This document shows positions 47,861 through 57,879 of a DNA stretch of 64,000 nucleotides, in pieces. Position numbers and translations under genes: made by a program. Below the pieces are notes generated by a model. That model ran no database searches. It worked only from the letters and a program-made list of their open reading frames with translations, and was not told the DNA's origin. Where the stretch lies: NCBI GenBank assembly GCA_902806565.1, contig CADCXA010000055.1:620001-684000 (forward strand), given 5' to 3'. Origin of the DNA: Hypoxylon rubiginosum. Its lineage: Eukaryota; Ascomycota; Sordariomycetes; Xylariales; Hypoxylaceae. How positions within the stretch are numbered: position 1 is the stretch's first letter; every line of letters starts with the position of its first letter.

Positions 47861-48887
47861 GTCGACAGCGATCCCAACCAAGTAACTGGATATGCAGGAC
47901 TTGGTGTGTGGTGTAACAAAACCTATCTGCTGTCACGGGCCAAATGAATTATAGGTATTTCTCTTCTTTGGTTTCGAAATACCGGGTTACAAGTGAGAGG
48001 ATAGCTTAGACTATAGACCATAGAGGGATCCTAATGAAGGCGGTTCCCCAGCTCTTCGGATAGTGCTCGCAGGGTTTGGCAGGCATGGCGTACAGCTAAG
48101 CATTTCTGCCGCGTCCTCGTTCAGATAGTTATCCCGAGGATCGTGGCCGTGAGGCGTCGAATCCCATTGCCCATTGACGAAGGAGGATAGACGGGGTGGG
48201 GACGTCCTGACTGCCGGCTAATGAGGGGTTGTTCCATATCGCCATAGTGCGTCGGCATTAGGCTGGTGGGTAGTAGGAGAATAATTTCGCCTTTGCCTGG
48301 CTCGGCTCCTTGCATCGAGCTGTCCTTCGTATTAGGTGTTTGTTAGGGTGAAAACCGTTATACCTATCCTAACCGATCCTTTTTTAGTCTACGGATCTAA
48401 GCTTCTCGTCTGGGCACATGAAGAAGTAGTCTCGCCGTATATCTAACTAGCAGATTGGTAGGCAAGGCAGGTTTAGGTAGGTGGTACTGTCGACACCGAC
48501 TACCTGGGAATTCGATCTCAGGAGTGTGTCATTATGGTAGTCTTGCACTTATACACCTCCGTACATACATACCAGGCATGCACCTGGTTATGCAGTACCT
48601 AGGTAAATATATGATGTAAGTTGCTGATATACGGGATGTTTTCTGTAGATGGGACAGGGGACAGTCACTCATCAAAGCGTCGAACAAATGGCGTACGGTT
48701 TCTTATCGATAAGCATAGCTATCTTTAGCTCATCGTGCATGACATCCCATTCCTTATGGTTTTAGGTGCCTTAATCGATTGTTTAACAATGCATAAAGAA
48801 CCAAACATCTTCAAGATGTATCAACTCTTCTAATATTCTCTTCCTATGCATTTTATGCAAACATTTTTAAATCTGTGAGGCCTCAAG
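47861..48887. other. divergent intergenic region, 1 kb
   Basis: Lies between the starts of the monooxygenase (minus) and E2-variant (plus) genes and holds both promoters. No coding region is supported. TAGGTA/CTACCT repeats occur around 48465-48505 and 48595-48610. Confidence 0.45.
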
Positions 48888-50087
48888 ATGACCTCTTCCA
48901 GGTTCGGCGCGCTGCCGGCGTTAAGAAGACAACATCTTCTAGTAGAGTTGTGCGTAACCTCTACATATTCTGTCCTACTCGATGAAAGTTGAAGCTTTAG
49001 AACTAACCTCTTTTTTAAGCGCCGGGCTTAAGCAGGCTTGCCCTGAAGGCGTGTTTGTCAGCCTCACACCCGGGGATCCCAGTCTTTGGTCCGGAGTGTT
49101 ATTTGTGCGGGACGGTGAGAGCTCGGCTACCTGCATGGCGGCGCCCAAGGCGTTTCTAACCAATGCGACAAAGGTCCTTACGCCCCGGCCGTCCTGCGAT
49201 TCCAGATCTCCTTCCCCGACTCCTATCCCAGACTGCCGCCGCTCGTCACCTTCTCGACCGATATGTTCCACCCCTTGATAACGCCCCTGAGCACGTACAT
49301 GTATTCGACCGACATTCAGGACAACGGTACCGTGAGCGCCACCGACGCCGAGCGGTTACCTCCGGGAGGATTCAGCTTGAGGCACGGATTTCCCGGCTGG
49401 TTTAGGCGCTCGAGCCGGGGCCAAAATGCTGGTAGTAGGCAGTCCAGCGGACGGCAGGACGGACTACAGACTCCTCACCGGCCGCCTCCCCCGTCGATGA
49501 GCAGCGCGGGCACACCCGGTTCGAAGGGATCCGCTGTCGGAATGTCACCGGGGTTCGCGGAAACGAATAAAAAGGAGATATCTACATACGACGTCCTACG
49601 GTACATGCGAAGCACCTTTACCGACGAACATGTTTTAGACTCTATCCCTATCGAAGCAGCAGGAAACCCCGGTGCCTGGCACGCTTGGCGGTCGCATCGC
49701 GTTGACAATGGGAAAGTATTTGAAGATACCCCTAGCGGTACAAAAGCAGCAAGCGCAGATGCTGGCGTTGATGCTGATGCTACCAAGGCTACCGGTGCAG
49801 ACCCCGTTAGAAGGCCAGGGGAATGGAACTGGGAAGGTGTATGGGAAGAAAGAGTGAAGAGAGCTGTGACTGCGAGTCTATCAGAGCCCGTCCTATTTGG
49901 CTCGGTGGGAGCTGCCGACGACGTTGTAAGTTCAAATTCATATGCATATTCAACTCAACGGGACTTCATTACAGATATCCAGCTTCTAATGCTATACGTC
50001 TCTCAGATTCGCTTTCTAAATATGGAGGAAAATGACGTGGATGCCGTAAAAGATAATCTACTACGGACCCTGAACTACGACTCTTGA
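48888..50087 (+). CDS. ubiquitin-conjugating E2 variant (UEV / AKTIP-like)
   Basis: UBC-fold protein of the AKTIP/FTS-like group. Three exons, 48888-48949, 49020-49114 and 49174-50087, across introns of 70 and 59 nt (the first with a CTAAC branch), give 356 residues. After splicing the UBC fold reads RRQHLLVEF-AGLKQACPEGVFVSL, TPGDPSLWSGVLFVRDGPYAP, then LRFQISFPDSYPRLPPLVTF and MFHPLITPLSTY. Where active E2s have HPN and a catalytic Cys about eight residues on, this has HPLITPL with no Cys, so it is probably a non-catalytic variant. The segment TVSATDAERLPPGGFSLRHGFPGWF marks the fungal subgroup. A long, partly disordered C-terminal region follows. The cellular role is unknown; related animal proteins act in vesicle trafficking and Hook complexes. 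Confidence 0.85.
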
Positions 50088-50359
50088 TTGAGCCTTCTCC
50101 TATACTCCTATACGCCGGGCCTGGTGGAAAGCGCATCTTCCTCGGAGTAGTTCCTTAGACTTCGAATTCATGATACCCATACGACATAGAGATTATTTCT
50201 AGAAATCACTTTTACTCCTCATCTTCAATTTAGTACTAATCCTCCAATTCATGAGGAATATCACATATTTTGTAACTGCACTACCTTGTTCATTGTTCTT
50301 ACAAGCCCTATCCGAACTTGATATCGATTCTATGACTTAGAACGACCGGAGGATGGGCT

Positions 50360-52620
50360 ATGTCTGACCAGTCTCTGCATCCTGGTATCATTTGTGCCAT
50401 TGCTCTAATCCCGACTATTCTAATTGTGATTATCACCTTAACCATCCTGAAGGGCTTCAACCTTCTACCACAGCCCCGGACTTGGTGGGAAAACATACGA
50501 CGTCGACAGCATTCGGCACCAGTTGTCGTCACTCTCGTAGATCCAGCAGGTGGTAGCTTCAGTACGATCGAGAGCAGCTTTATTGGCCAAACTAAGAACG
50601 AGTCCGTTACGAGCATCGCTAGGCCACCACCCGTCCGTCATGCGCGAAAGACAGTCATCAGGGGTCGATATCCCTCCTCCCCTGCGCGTGATCAAGAGAG
50701 GCAAATCCATGCAAGTCCTCAGCCCCAGAAAGATCAGCAGCGACAGCCTCGATGATGGTCCCGATCACCCATTGACAGTTGTCAAGAGCCGAAAGAGTAA
50801 AGTTGGCGGTATGAAGAACCAGAGCAGTAGTATCAATGAACTTAAACCAGTCCACGATCAGAGCTCGAAGGAGAATCAGCGAAGCGTAGTAAGGAAGACA
50901 GGTAAAACATCCAGGTTCTGACTGGTTTTTTGTTATTCCATTTCATTAACGAGTAACTTGACAGCTTCGTGTCTACCTTGGGACCCCGTAACCCCCAAGG
51001 CCCGGAAGATCCCAACGTCTCGTCGCTCGTCAAGCTTACATGTCGGGCGGCCGCTATCTCCTACCTTTCTCAACAAGCTACGATCGCTCTCTACCCGTAG
51101 ATCTTTGTCTTCAAAGACCACTCGTCGTCGAAATGATTCGCGAATTTCGAGCGAAGTTTCGGATGAGTCGCTTTTCGGATTGTCTGACGAGTCTGTAGTA
51201 GTCAATTCATATGATCAGTCGTCGACTTTAGCCGATTCGGAGCCCCTTTCCTATGTTAACGAATTCGAAACGTCCAGCTTCGGCAGCAACTCTTTCGCAA
51301 ATGACCGGGCGTTGGATGCTGGCATTTATGACCCTTACATGCTTGTCCCGCACATTTCGATTACGCCCGAAACCAAAAATTTGAATGATGGACAGTCGAG
51401 CGTCTGGATGGCCGTTGAGATTTCTGGTCAACTATCTCATCCTCACATTAGTAACTCAACTCACGACCCATTGTATGGCGGCGCCACCCAGCCCCCTTTT
51501 ATACCTGCTCATCATTGCGACCCTGGCTTGTCGAGATATGGATATCTATATAACATAAGGGTAGAAATTTTACCTACCGTAGGAAATAGTGTCATCGACC
51601 TTGTAGGAGACACTACAATTAGGTAAGATACTTCGGCGTGACCCACGATATTCATACTGATATATAGTGTACAGTACGATAAGCCCGGGCTCTAGTCTGC
51701 TTGTGTTAGCCTGTATCCGGCTGGGGGCTTTAAAAGGATACCCTCCCGGCGTATATAAGCGTAATTCGGACAGTCTTATGTCCGACATCGAGTTTCAGCT
51801 AGGAAACGGCAAGATCGAATACGCACAGGTCCGGCTCAGCTATTGCCATTCGGGTTTCCCAGCATCCCAGGATGCCCTCACCAGTGGCGATACGTCTGCT
51901 TGCCGTACTCAGTTGGAAACGGTAACAATGGGGACCGTGAACCGCTATAGCCCGGTCTCCGCCTGGGCTCCCCAGCCGACCCCTATATCTAACCCCTTAT
52001 TCGCCATCATCGCCTCCCACTGGGGCCCGGCTCGCGCCAACGACGTCATGCACAGAATCATGTCGAGCCGCCCAAGCCGTCGTAGGGTGGCCAACTGGAC
52101 GGGCAGCACCCAGACGGACCGAAGCGAAGACCCCGTTCGACCGCCCAGCCGTACAGGAACGGCCCCTCCCATCCCCGGACGACAAGGCAGTCTCAGACAG
52201 CTGCCTCCGCGAAAGATAGCCGACCCAGCCAGGAAGATCTGGACCGAGCTGCGCCAATCATCATCCAGCAACCGCCCGGCTTCCCGCATGAGCAAGGCCA
52301 ACCGCATACCCGTCGCGACGGCATTTGTAGAGGCGCCTCCGAACCTCGCCGCGGACATGCGTCCGGGGTCGTCGACCAGGCCCGAGTCGAAATCGGAGGT
52401 CCATCGCCAGCGGGAGCTGATACGGGAGACCGCGGTGCGCAACAAGAGATCCATCGGCGCCGATAGCCTGAAGAGTCTGGTGCCGTCGGTTCCAGAGGCG
52501 AACCCGGAATGCAAGGAGAACCATGTGCCCGACTCCCCGTCGCCTCCGGGGAAGGGAGATGTGCATTTTGACGGGCGGAAGCGCGACGGGCGTTGGAGCC
52601 TGGGGAGCTGGTGGCAGTAA
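50360..52620 (+). CDS. uncharacterised fungal single-pass membrane protein
   Basis: Four exons are proposed: 50360-50561, 50623-50901, 50965-51622 and 51675-52620, giving 694 residues. The last two introns (63 and 52 nt) are well supported by frame and GTAARA donors. The first (61 nt, GTACGA donor, CTAAG branch-like) is a best guess. Residues about 9-31 form a strong TM helix (GIICAIALIPTILIVIITLT). A basic, Ser/Arg-rich region follows. A compact, probably beta-rich core runs from HISITPETKN through SSVWMAVEISGQL, YGYLYNIRVEILPTVGNSVI and SSLLVLACIRLG to KIEYAQVRLSYCHSGFP. The rest is low-complexity, Ser/Pro/Arg-rich, ending GRWSLGSWW. I recall similar cores in other filamentous fungi but no assigned function. 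Confidence 0.75.
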
Positions 52621-52856
52621 ATCACCTCCTATATTGAATCAGTAGACGAAGAAGCTATGGTCTTGTTAGAATGAATAGCACGTACTTTGATCGGCAGAAG
52701 TATTAGTGAAGTTCTTAGATAGTCTATGGGTATTGAAGGAAGCTTCTTGCTTCTTAATAAAAGCACTGAAGTACCTTTTTTCTTCTTTCTAATTTGTTTT
52801 GTCTTGCTTCATGTGCCAATCCCCTAGATTAGGTAGAGCATACCATACTCCCGCAA

Positions 52857-53837
52857 TCATAACTCGTCCCGCCAGGGAATCGAGTCCTGCGCCCCTAGCC
52901 TCTCCACCGTCTTGGCCGCCGCCCGGTTCGCCTTCCTCACGGCGTCCGCAATATCAAAATCGCCCGAGACCACCTCGAGCGCGTACCGCCCCACGAACGT
53001 GTCCCCGGCGGCCGTCGTGTCGACGACGGTGGCCTTCTCGGCCGGCACCAGCCCCTTGGTCCTCCCGTCCGCGGCGCCCATGTAGTAGACGCCCCGCCCG
53101 CCCAGCGTCACGACCACGTTCCGCACGCCGCGGCCCAGGAACGTCCGGCACACGCCCTCGAGCCCGGCCTCGGTGTCGAGGTCCGCCTCCGCCACGCCCC
53201 CCAGGATCGCCGCCTCCGTCTCGTTGACGACCAGGTGCGCGAGACCCTCGTACGCCGAGTCCGGGAGCGCCTGCGCCGGCGCCGGGTTCAGCAGCACCGG
53301 CACACCGCTCTCCCGCGCGAGGGTCAGCGCGGCGAGCACCGCGGCGAGCGGGATCTCGAGTTGCATGATCAGCAGGTCCGGCAGCGAAGCGCCGAGTGCC
53401 TCGGGCGAGTCGAACTGCGAGGCTAAAAGGCTGTGGTTGGCCTCGGGCGACAGCACGATGCGGTTCTGGCCCGTCGGCTCGTCGACGATGATGACGGCGA
53501 CGCCCGTCTTGAGGCCCGCGGGGGCCGCGACGCCGGAGACGTCGACGCCGTGGCGGGACAGGTTTTCGCGCAGCTGCGCGCCGTAGGTGTCGTCGCCGAC
53601 GGCGCCTAGCATGCGGACGCGCGCCGTGGCGTCGGACCCGGACCCGGACGAAGAGGACCGCGATAGCTTGGCGCAGGCCACGGCTTGGTTGGCGCCCTTG
53701 CCGCCAGGCGACACGGCGAAGCGGGTCGAGGTTAGGGTCTCGCCCGGCAGCGGGTGGTGCGGGACGTAGGAGACTAGGTCCATGTTAAGCGAGCCCAGGA
53801 CCGTGATGAGCGGCGGTTGCTGATTCGTAGAAGTCAT
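52857..53837 (-). CDS. RBK1: ribokinase (PfkB family)
   Basis: ATP-dependent D-ribose kinase producing ribose 5-phosphate; cytosolic. A single exon of 326 residues fits the family's 300-330. Motifs: VLGSLNMDLVSYV (residues 13-25), the PfkB glycine motif GGKGANQAVACAKL (45-58), the central LLNPAPAQALPD and VVNETEA segments, and the C-terminal signature DTTAAGDTFVG (273-283), where D279 is the catalytic base. A Ser/Gly-rich insert (RSSSSGSGSDA) follows the glycine motif. The gene is very GC-rich. It is divergent from the inositol-monophosphatase-like gene with 666 bp between starts, and converges with the 694-residue membrane protein gene. Confidence 0.93.
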   Translation of the reverse strand: MTSTNQQPPLITVLGSLNMDLVSYVPHHPLPGETLTSTRFAVSPGGKGANQAVACAKLSRSSSSGSGSDATARVRMLGAVGDDTYGAQLRENLSRHGVDVSGVAAPAGLKTGVAVIIVDEPTGQNRIVLSPEANHSLLASQFDSPEALGASLPDLLIMQLEIPLAAVLAALTLARESGVPVLLNPAPAQALPDSAYEGLAHLVVNETEAAILGGVAEADLDTEAGLEGVCRTFLGRGVRNVVVTLGGRGVYYMGAADGRTKGLVPAEKATVVDTTAAGDTFVGRYALEVVSGDFDIADAVRKANRAAAKTVERLGAQDSIPWRDEL

Positions 53838-54503
53838 AGTTTGTTGCAGTCTTTTTCTGTGGTATAAAGCTGAGTTTGGTACAGTTTATGAGGGTGACTT
53901 GAGCTTATTGTCTCTATTTGATGTCGTATAAACTCGTTGTATAAACTCGTTGTATATCCTATTCTGATATAACGTGATTTGTCTTGAGAATCTCACGATC
54001 TATGAATGTTCTAGTGATAAGCTGGAGCTCTCTCTAATGCGCTAAACGTCAGGCTCCACAGCGGCTAGCCAGGGCCAGCCAGGGGCACCTAGAGAACCCG
54101 TTAATTCTGCTGTAGGCATGCCTAAAAACAACATACCTTCAATCCACTTATAAGGTCAGGTATAGGGGCTTAATTGATCTTGAAGTTTAAAATCTCTTAA
54201 GCATTATTTAGAATACCTACCTAGGTATATATAAAAATTATATATATAAAAATTATCAGCTCTTCAGTTACTCTCATCTCTTCGGTAATACCTACCAAGT
54301 ATTTACAAAGTGAATTGGCCAATCGAATGCCCCTGTTCTCCCACATGCGGGCAAGACTGGAGCGCCGATAACCCCACCGTTACAACCCCAACCCCGCTGT
54401 CGGTCTAATCGTAGTGGGCATAGACATGGGCTGACAAGCTGTCGAGCTTCAAAAATGTCTCTTCCCTCTTCTCTAGGGGACTAGAAACCGTGAAACCATC
54501 GCC
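53838..54503. promoter_or_regulatory. divergent promoter region RBK1 / IMPase-like
   Basis: A 666-bp AT-rich region lies between two GC-rich divergent genes. It holds a direct repeat of ATAAACTCGTTGTAT (about 53927-53956), and TATATATAAAAATTAT repeated in tandem (about 54224-54255). No coding region is seen. Confidence 0.5.
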
Positions 54504-55532
54504 ATGGCAGACATTAACCTGCAAGAGATCCACGACACGCTGATCTCGGTAGCCCACGAGGCCGGCCGCATGATCTTGTCTGCGAACCCGACAGATATCG
54601 CGACGGGAACGAAGCTGAACTGTACGAACTTGCCCCGCCATTGCCATTGTCATTGCCCCTCCATAACATATACCTAGGTCCTAGGTATGTATATAGTGTG
54701 ATACAACCAAGAACTAACTCAGTATCTACACCTAGCCGCCGACATAGTCACCGAAACCGACAAGGCGGTCGAAGCGCTCGTCTCGTCGCGGCTCTCCGCC
54801 GCCTACCCGTCCTTCGCCTTCATCGGCGAGGAGACGTACAAACCAGGCATGCAGGTCACCACGGCGCCCACCTTCATCGTCGACCCCATCGACGGCACCA
54901 CCAACTTCGTCCACGGCTTCCCCGACGCCTGCATCTCCCTCGGCTTCGCCGTCGACCGCGCCCCCGCCGTCGGCGTCGTCTACAACCCCTACCAGGACCT
55001 GCTCTTCTCCGCCGTCCGCGGGCAAGGCGCCTACCGGACGCAGGGCGCGGTCTGGGGGCTCGAGGGCGGGAGGGGGCGCCGGAGCAAGCTGCCGCTATCG
55101 GGGAACCCGGCGCCCCTGCGCGGCCTAGACTCGAGCCTAGTGGCGACGGAGTGGGGCAGCAGCCGCGACGGCGTCAACTACGAGGTCAAGACGGCCGTGT
55201 TCAAGAAGCTGTGCGCGACCAAGGAGTCCGGGGGCGCCATGGTACATTCGTTACGTAGTATGGGTAGCGCAGCCCTCAACCTATGTGCCGTAGCTTCGGG
55301 TCAGCTTGACGCGTATTGGGAGGGCGGCTGCTGGGCCTGGGACGTGTGCGCCGGCTGGGCCATCCTGTCCGAGGCCGGCGGCATCATGGCCGGCGGCAAC
55401 CCGGGCGTCTGGGACCCCAAGATCGACGAGCGCAAGTACCTCGCCGTGCGCGGCGCGCCCGCCGGCCAGCGGGAGCTCGTCGAGGAGTTCTGGGGCGTCA
55501 TCGGCGACGGGAGGATGGAGTACGAAAGCTAA
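54504..55532 (+). CDS. inositol monophosphatase family enzyme
   Basis: Mg2+-dependent, Li+-sensitive phosphatase family; most likely inositol-1-phosphatase, though fungal paralogues such as QutG-like proteins share the fold. Two exons, 54504-54621 and 54736-55532, across a 114-nt intron (GTACGA donor, CCTAG acceptor), give 304 residues. The junction creates SADIVTETDKAVE. Metal-binding motifs are complete: FIGEETY (E71), VDPIDGTTNFVHGFP (D89, D92) and WAWDVCAGWAILSEAGG near the C-terminus. MGSAALNLCAVASGQLDAYWEGG supports substrate binding. A Gly/Arg-rich insert (GLEGGRGRRSK) lies mid-protein. Strong G/C third-position bias makes the opposite strand open, which is a shadow. Shared promoter region with RBK1. 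Confidence 0.92.
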
Positions 55533-55933
55533 GTCTGGACACGCGACGAAAAACGCGAAACGAGAATGGAAAAGTAGGTAAATCGATGCGCGCGCGATTG
55601 GCGATCGCGATCATCCATTGATGGAGGGGGAAAAACGCGAGTCTGAGGTTAGGTATGTGAAATGTAGCATTCGCCAGAGTAGACAAAGAAACGGAGGGAT
55701 AGATAATTGACCTAATTGATTGTTAGACCATTCCTGGCCTGCCCTCCCTAGGAGGGGACTGCGCGTATCTCCCGTTGGAATGCTCGGTTTCTTTAGATGG
55801 TTACATCAGCAACTGTTTCTTTCAAAGACGCATTCGAAAAAACGATGGATTATTTAACTCTACTTGAATTATTGTTTTGTGTCGCTGTTCGTGGAATTAA
55901 GGTCAGCCGTTCGATAGAGAATAGACAGTCAAT
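55533..55933. other. intergenic, 0.4 kb
   Basis: Separates the IMPase-like stop from the next plus-strand gene. No coding region or repeat of note is visible. Confidence 0.45.
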
Positions 55934-57879
55934 ATGACGATATCGCCGCAAGCTACAGGGTCTCGGTGCAGCCAATTTTCAGCTCAGCCAGGTTCGACAT
56001 CGAAGAGGTGGAACAGAGACGAGCTGAGAAGATGTGGTGCCATAGGTAAGTTTTTATATCCTCTTCGATTCGGACATTTCAGCGCATACCAGAAGGGACG
56101 AAACCGTTAACACCCCAAAATAGGGACGACGAAGTCGCGGAATCTCAACCTTCGGGGTGATTTCCATCCTGTCTTTACGAATTGGGTAGACATAGACCCG
56201 GAACTGGCTAGGGAGATGGAACAACCGCTCCTGCTTGCGAGTCGACTCCTGGAAGATGCAGGACTGCCCTGGGTATCCGATTTCCTCGCGCATGACATCT
56301 TTACAGAAAATTACCCCGGGCGTAATCCGAGCTCCCGTTGCAGTTTCAGACCTACTTTCTCCGGAAACGGTGGAGAGGTGGTGCCACAAACCATCGTCAG
56401 ACACCATCCTGCATCGTGGGCTACGCCGGAGCATACAGATGAATGGTTGCAAATTACCAAGCGCCAGCTCGAGGGACAGATGGCGAACGCCCTGACTTGG
56501 CAGCTGGACGAGGATATATATCGCGAGAAAGGCTGGGTTGGTTACACGTGCCGCCACCCACGGTGCGAGCTGCCGCTTGACGAGCTCGATAGGTACGAGA
56601 ATATCGAATGGTGGGATAGGGGGTGCGAGGACGACCGATGGCGGAATTTGACGGTCCTATTGACGACGGAGTTCCCGGCGCGGATGGCTGAGCTAAGGCG
56701 TCAGGGGAAAGAGCATAGCGATGAGTACCTCCTGACGGCGTTCATGACTACCATGACTCTTTTGCACGAGTAAGTATACGATACCCCCCCCCCCCCCCCC
56801 CCCCCCCCCGTCTTTGTAATGAAACTAGGCACTAAACAAACTCATATTAGACTCGGCCACGCGGTCTACTGGAAAGATTGCCGCGCGCTTACACGGGACC
56901 TACGGGAGCCATATTACGGCGCCGATCTAGAAATGGAACTTGGCGATAGCTTTGTGTCCTCCATATTCGGCGGCTGGGTGCCTGTGCCTATCAAAGATCT
57001 CGCCCGGCTCCGAGAGGGGCTGGACTTCTCGGACGGTATTGCCTGGAGACAGTCACTTAGCTGGGACTTCCACCGGCTCCGGCCCAAGTACCGCGCCCAC
57101 TACTCGATACCGGTTGACTAGTAAGTTTCCATCCCAACATTTATCATGGCTACCTAGGGGCTTACCATTTTCTTAGCGTCGCAAGTCTTTTCTCCGAGGA
57201 GTCGTGGAGAGAAGCGCACAGTGTTCTCCTGCAAGATCTCATCCAACCTAAAGCCCTCGAGCCCTGCATCGGCGGCATCGGTATATACCCGCAAGCTTCT
57301 ACCGGCAACCAGCACGCGACGGCCGCCATAGCGGACTTCCACTGCAACGGCCAGGGCTGGATGTGGAACCGGCTTCCGGGGGCGCCGTTCCGCATCCCGC
57401 AGTACGACGGCTACCTATGTCCGGACCTGGACCTGCCCGTCGCGACTGACGACGTGATCGAGGAGCCCCGCCCCCGTCCTCCGCTTCAGCCGGCGGCGAC
57501 TCTGATTCCCTCCACTCCGAATAATTGGGACGACGGCAACGACGACGGCTCTTTCATCTCTAGTCCCTTTAGCCCCTTCAGCCCCTCCGTGGTCCGGGAG
57601 GTCTCGCTAGAAATGTTTCCCCAGCCGCCGCGGGGACGGAATATAACCACTACGAAGACAGTCGCAGATAAACAACATGATGAACCGGACGAGAAGAAGA
57701 TGATGACACAGGCTCCTCAGACGCCCCGTATCGTCCGGCTGGCCAAGGAGGAACCGCATATACCGAGTCCGGACCGGTCCGAGATCTCGGTCGACGAGCT
57801 GCGGAGCCGGCTGTCGCAGCTCTTGGGGGTCTCGTTCGACGAGCTGGAAAAGTTCTTTGAGGCTTCGCGGTGTGCGTAA
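55934..57879 (+). CDS. uncharacterised filamentous-fungal protein
   Basis: Four exons, 55934-56045, 56124-56769, 56851-57120 and 57177-57879, with introns of 78, 81 and 56 nt (three GTAAGT donors), give 576 residues. I do not recognise the family. The N-terminal two-thirds reads as a globular, Trp- and Glu-rich domain (NLRGDFHPVFTNWVDIDPE, QLEGQMANALTWQLDEDIYR, FGGWVPVPIKDLARL, WRQSLSWDFHRLRPKYRAHYS), with a Cys pair in YTCRHPRCELPLDELD that might be structural. The C-terminal third is disordered and Pro/Asp-rich, ending in a short helical segment (VDELRSRLSQLLGVSFDELEKFF). No signal peptide or TM. The second intron carries a 26-base C run. Confidence 0.75.
56784..56809. repeat. 26-base C homopolymer inside an intron
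   Basis: Uninterrupted C26 sits 15 nt inside the second intron of the gene at 55934-57879, upstream of the ATATTAG acceptor. It equals in length the G run at 25017. Confidence 0.85.

Noticed and set aside
54641..55258. Overlapping frames on both strands in the IMPase-like gene
   Set aside because: Shadows of a very GC-rich coding region; the real frame has complete metal-binding motifs.
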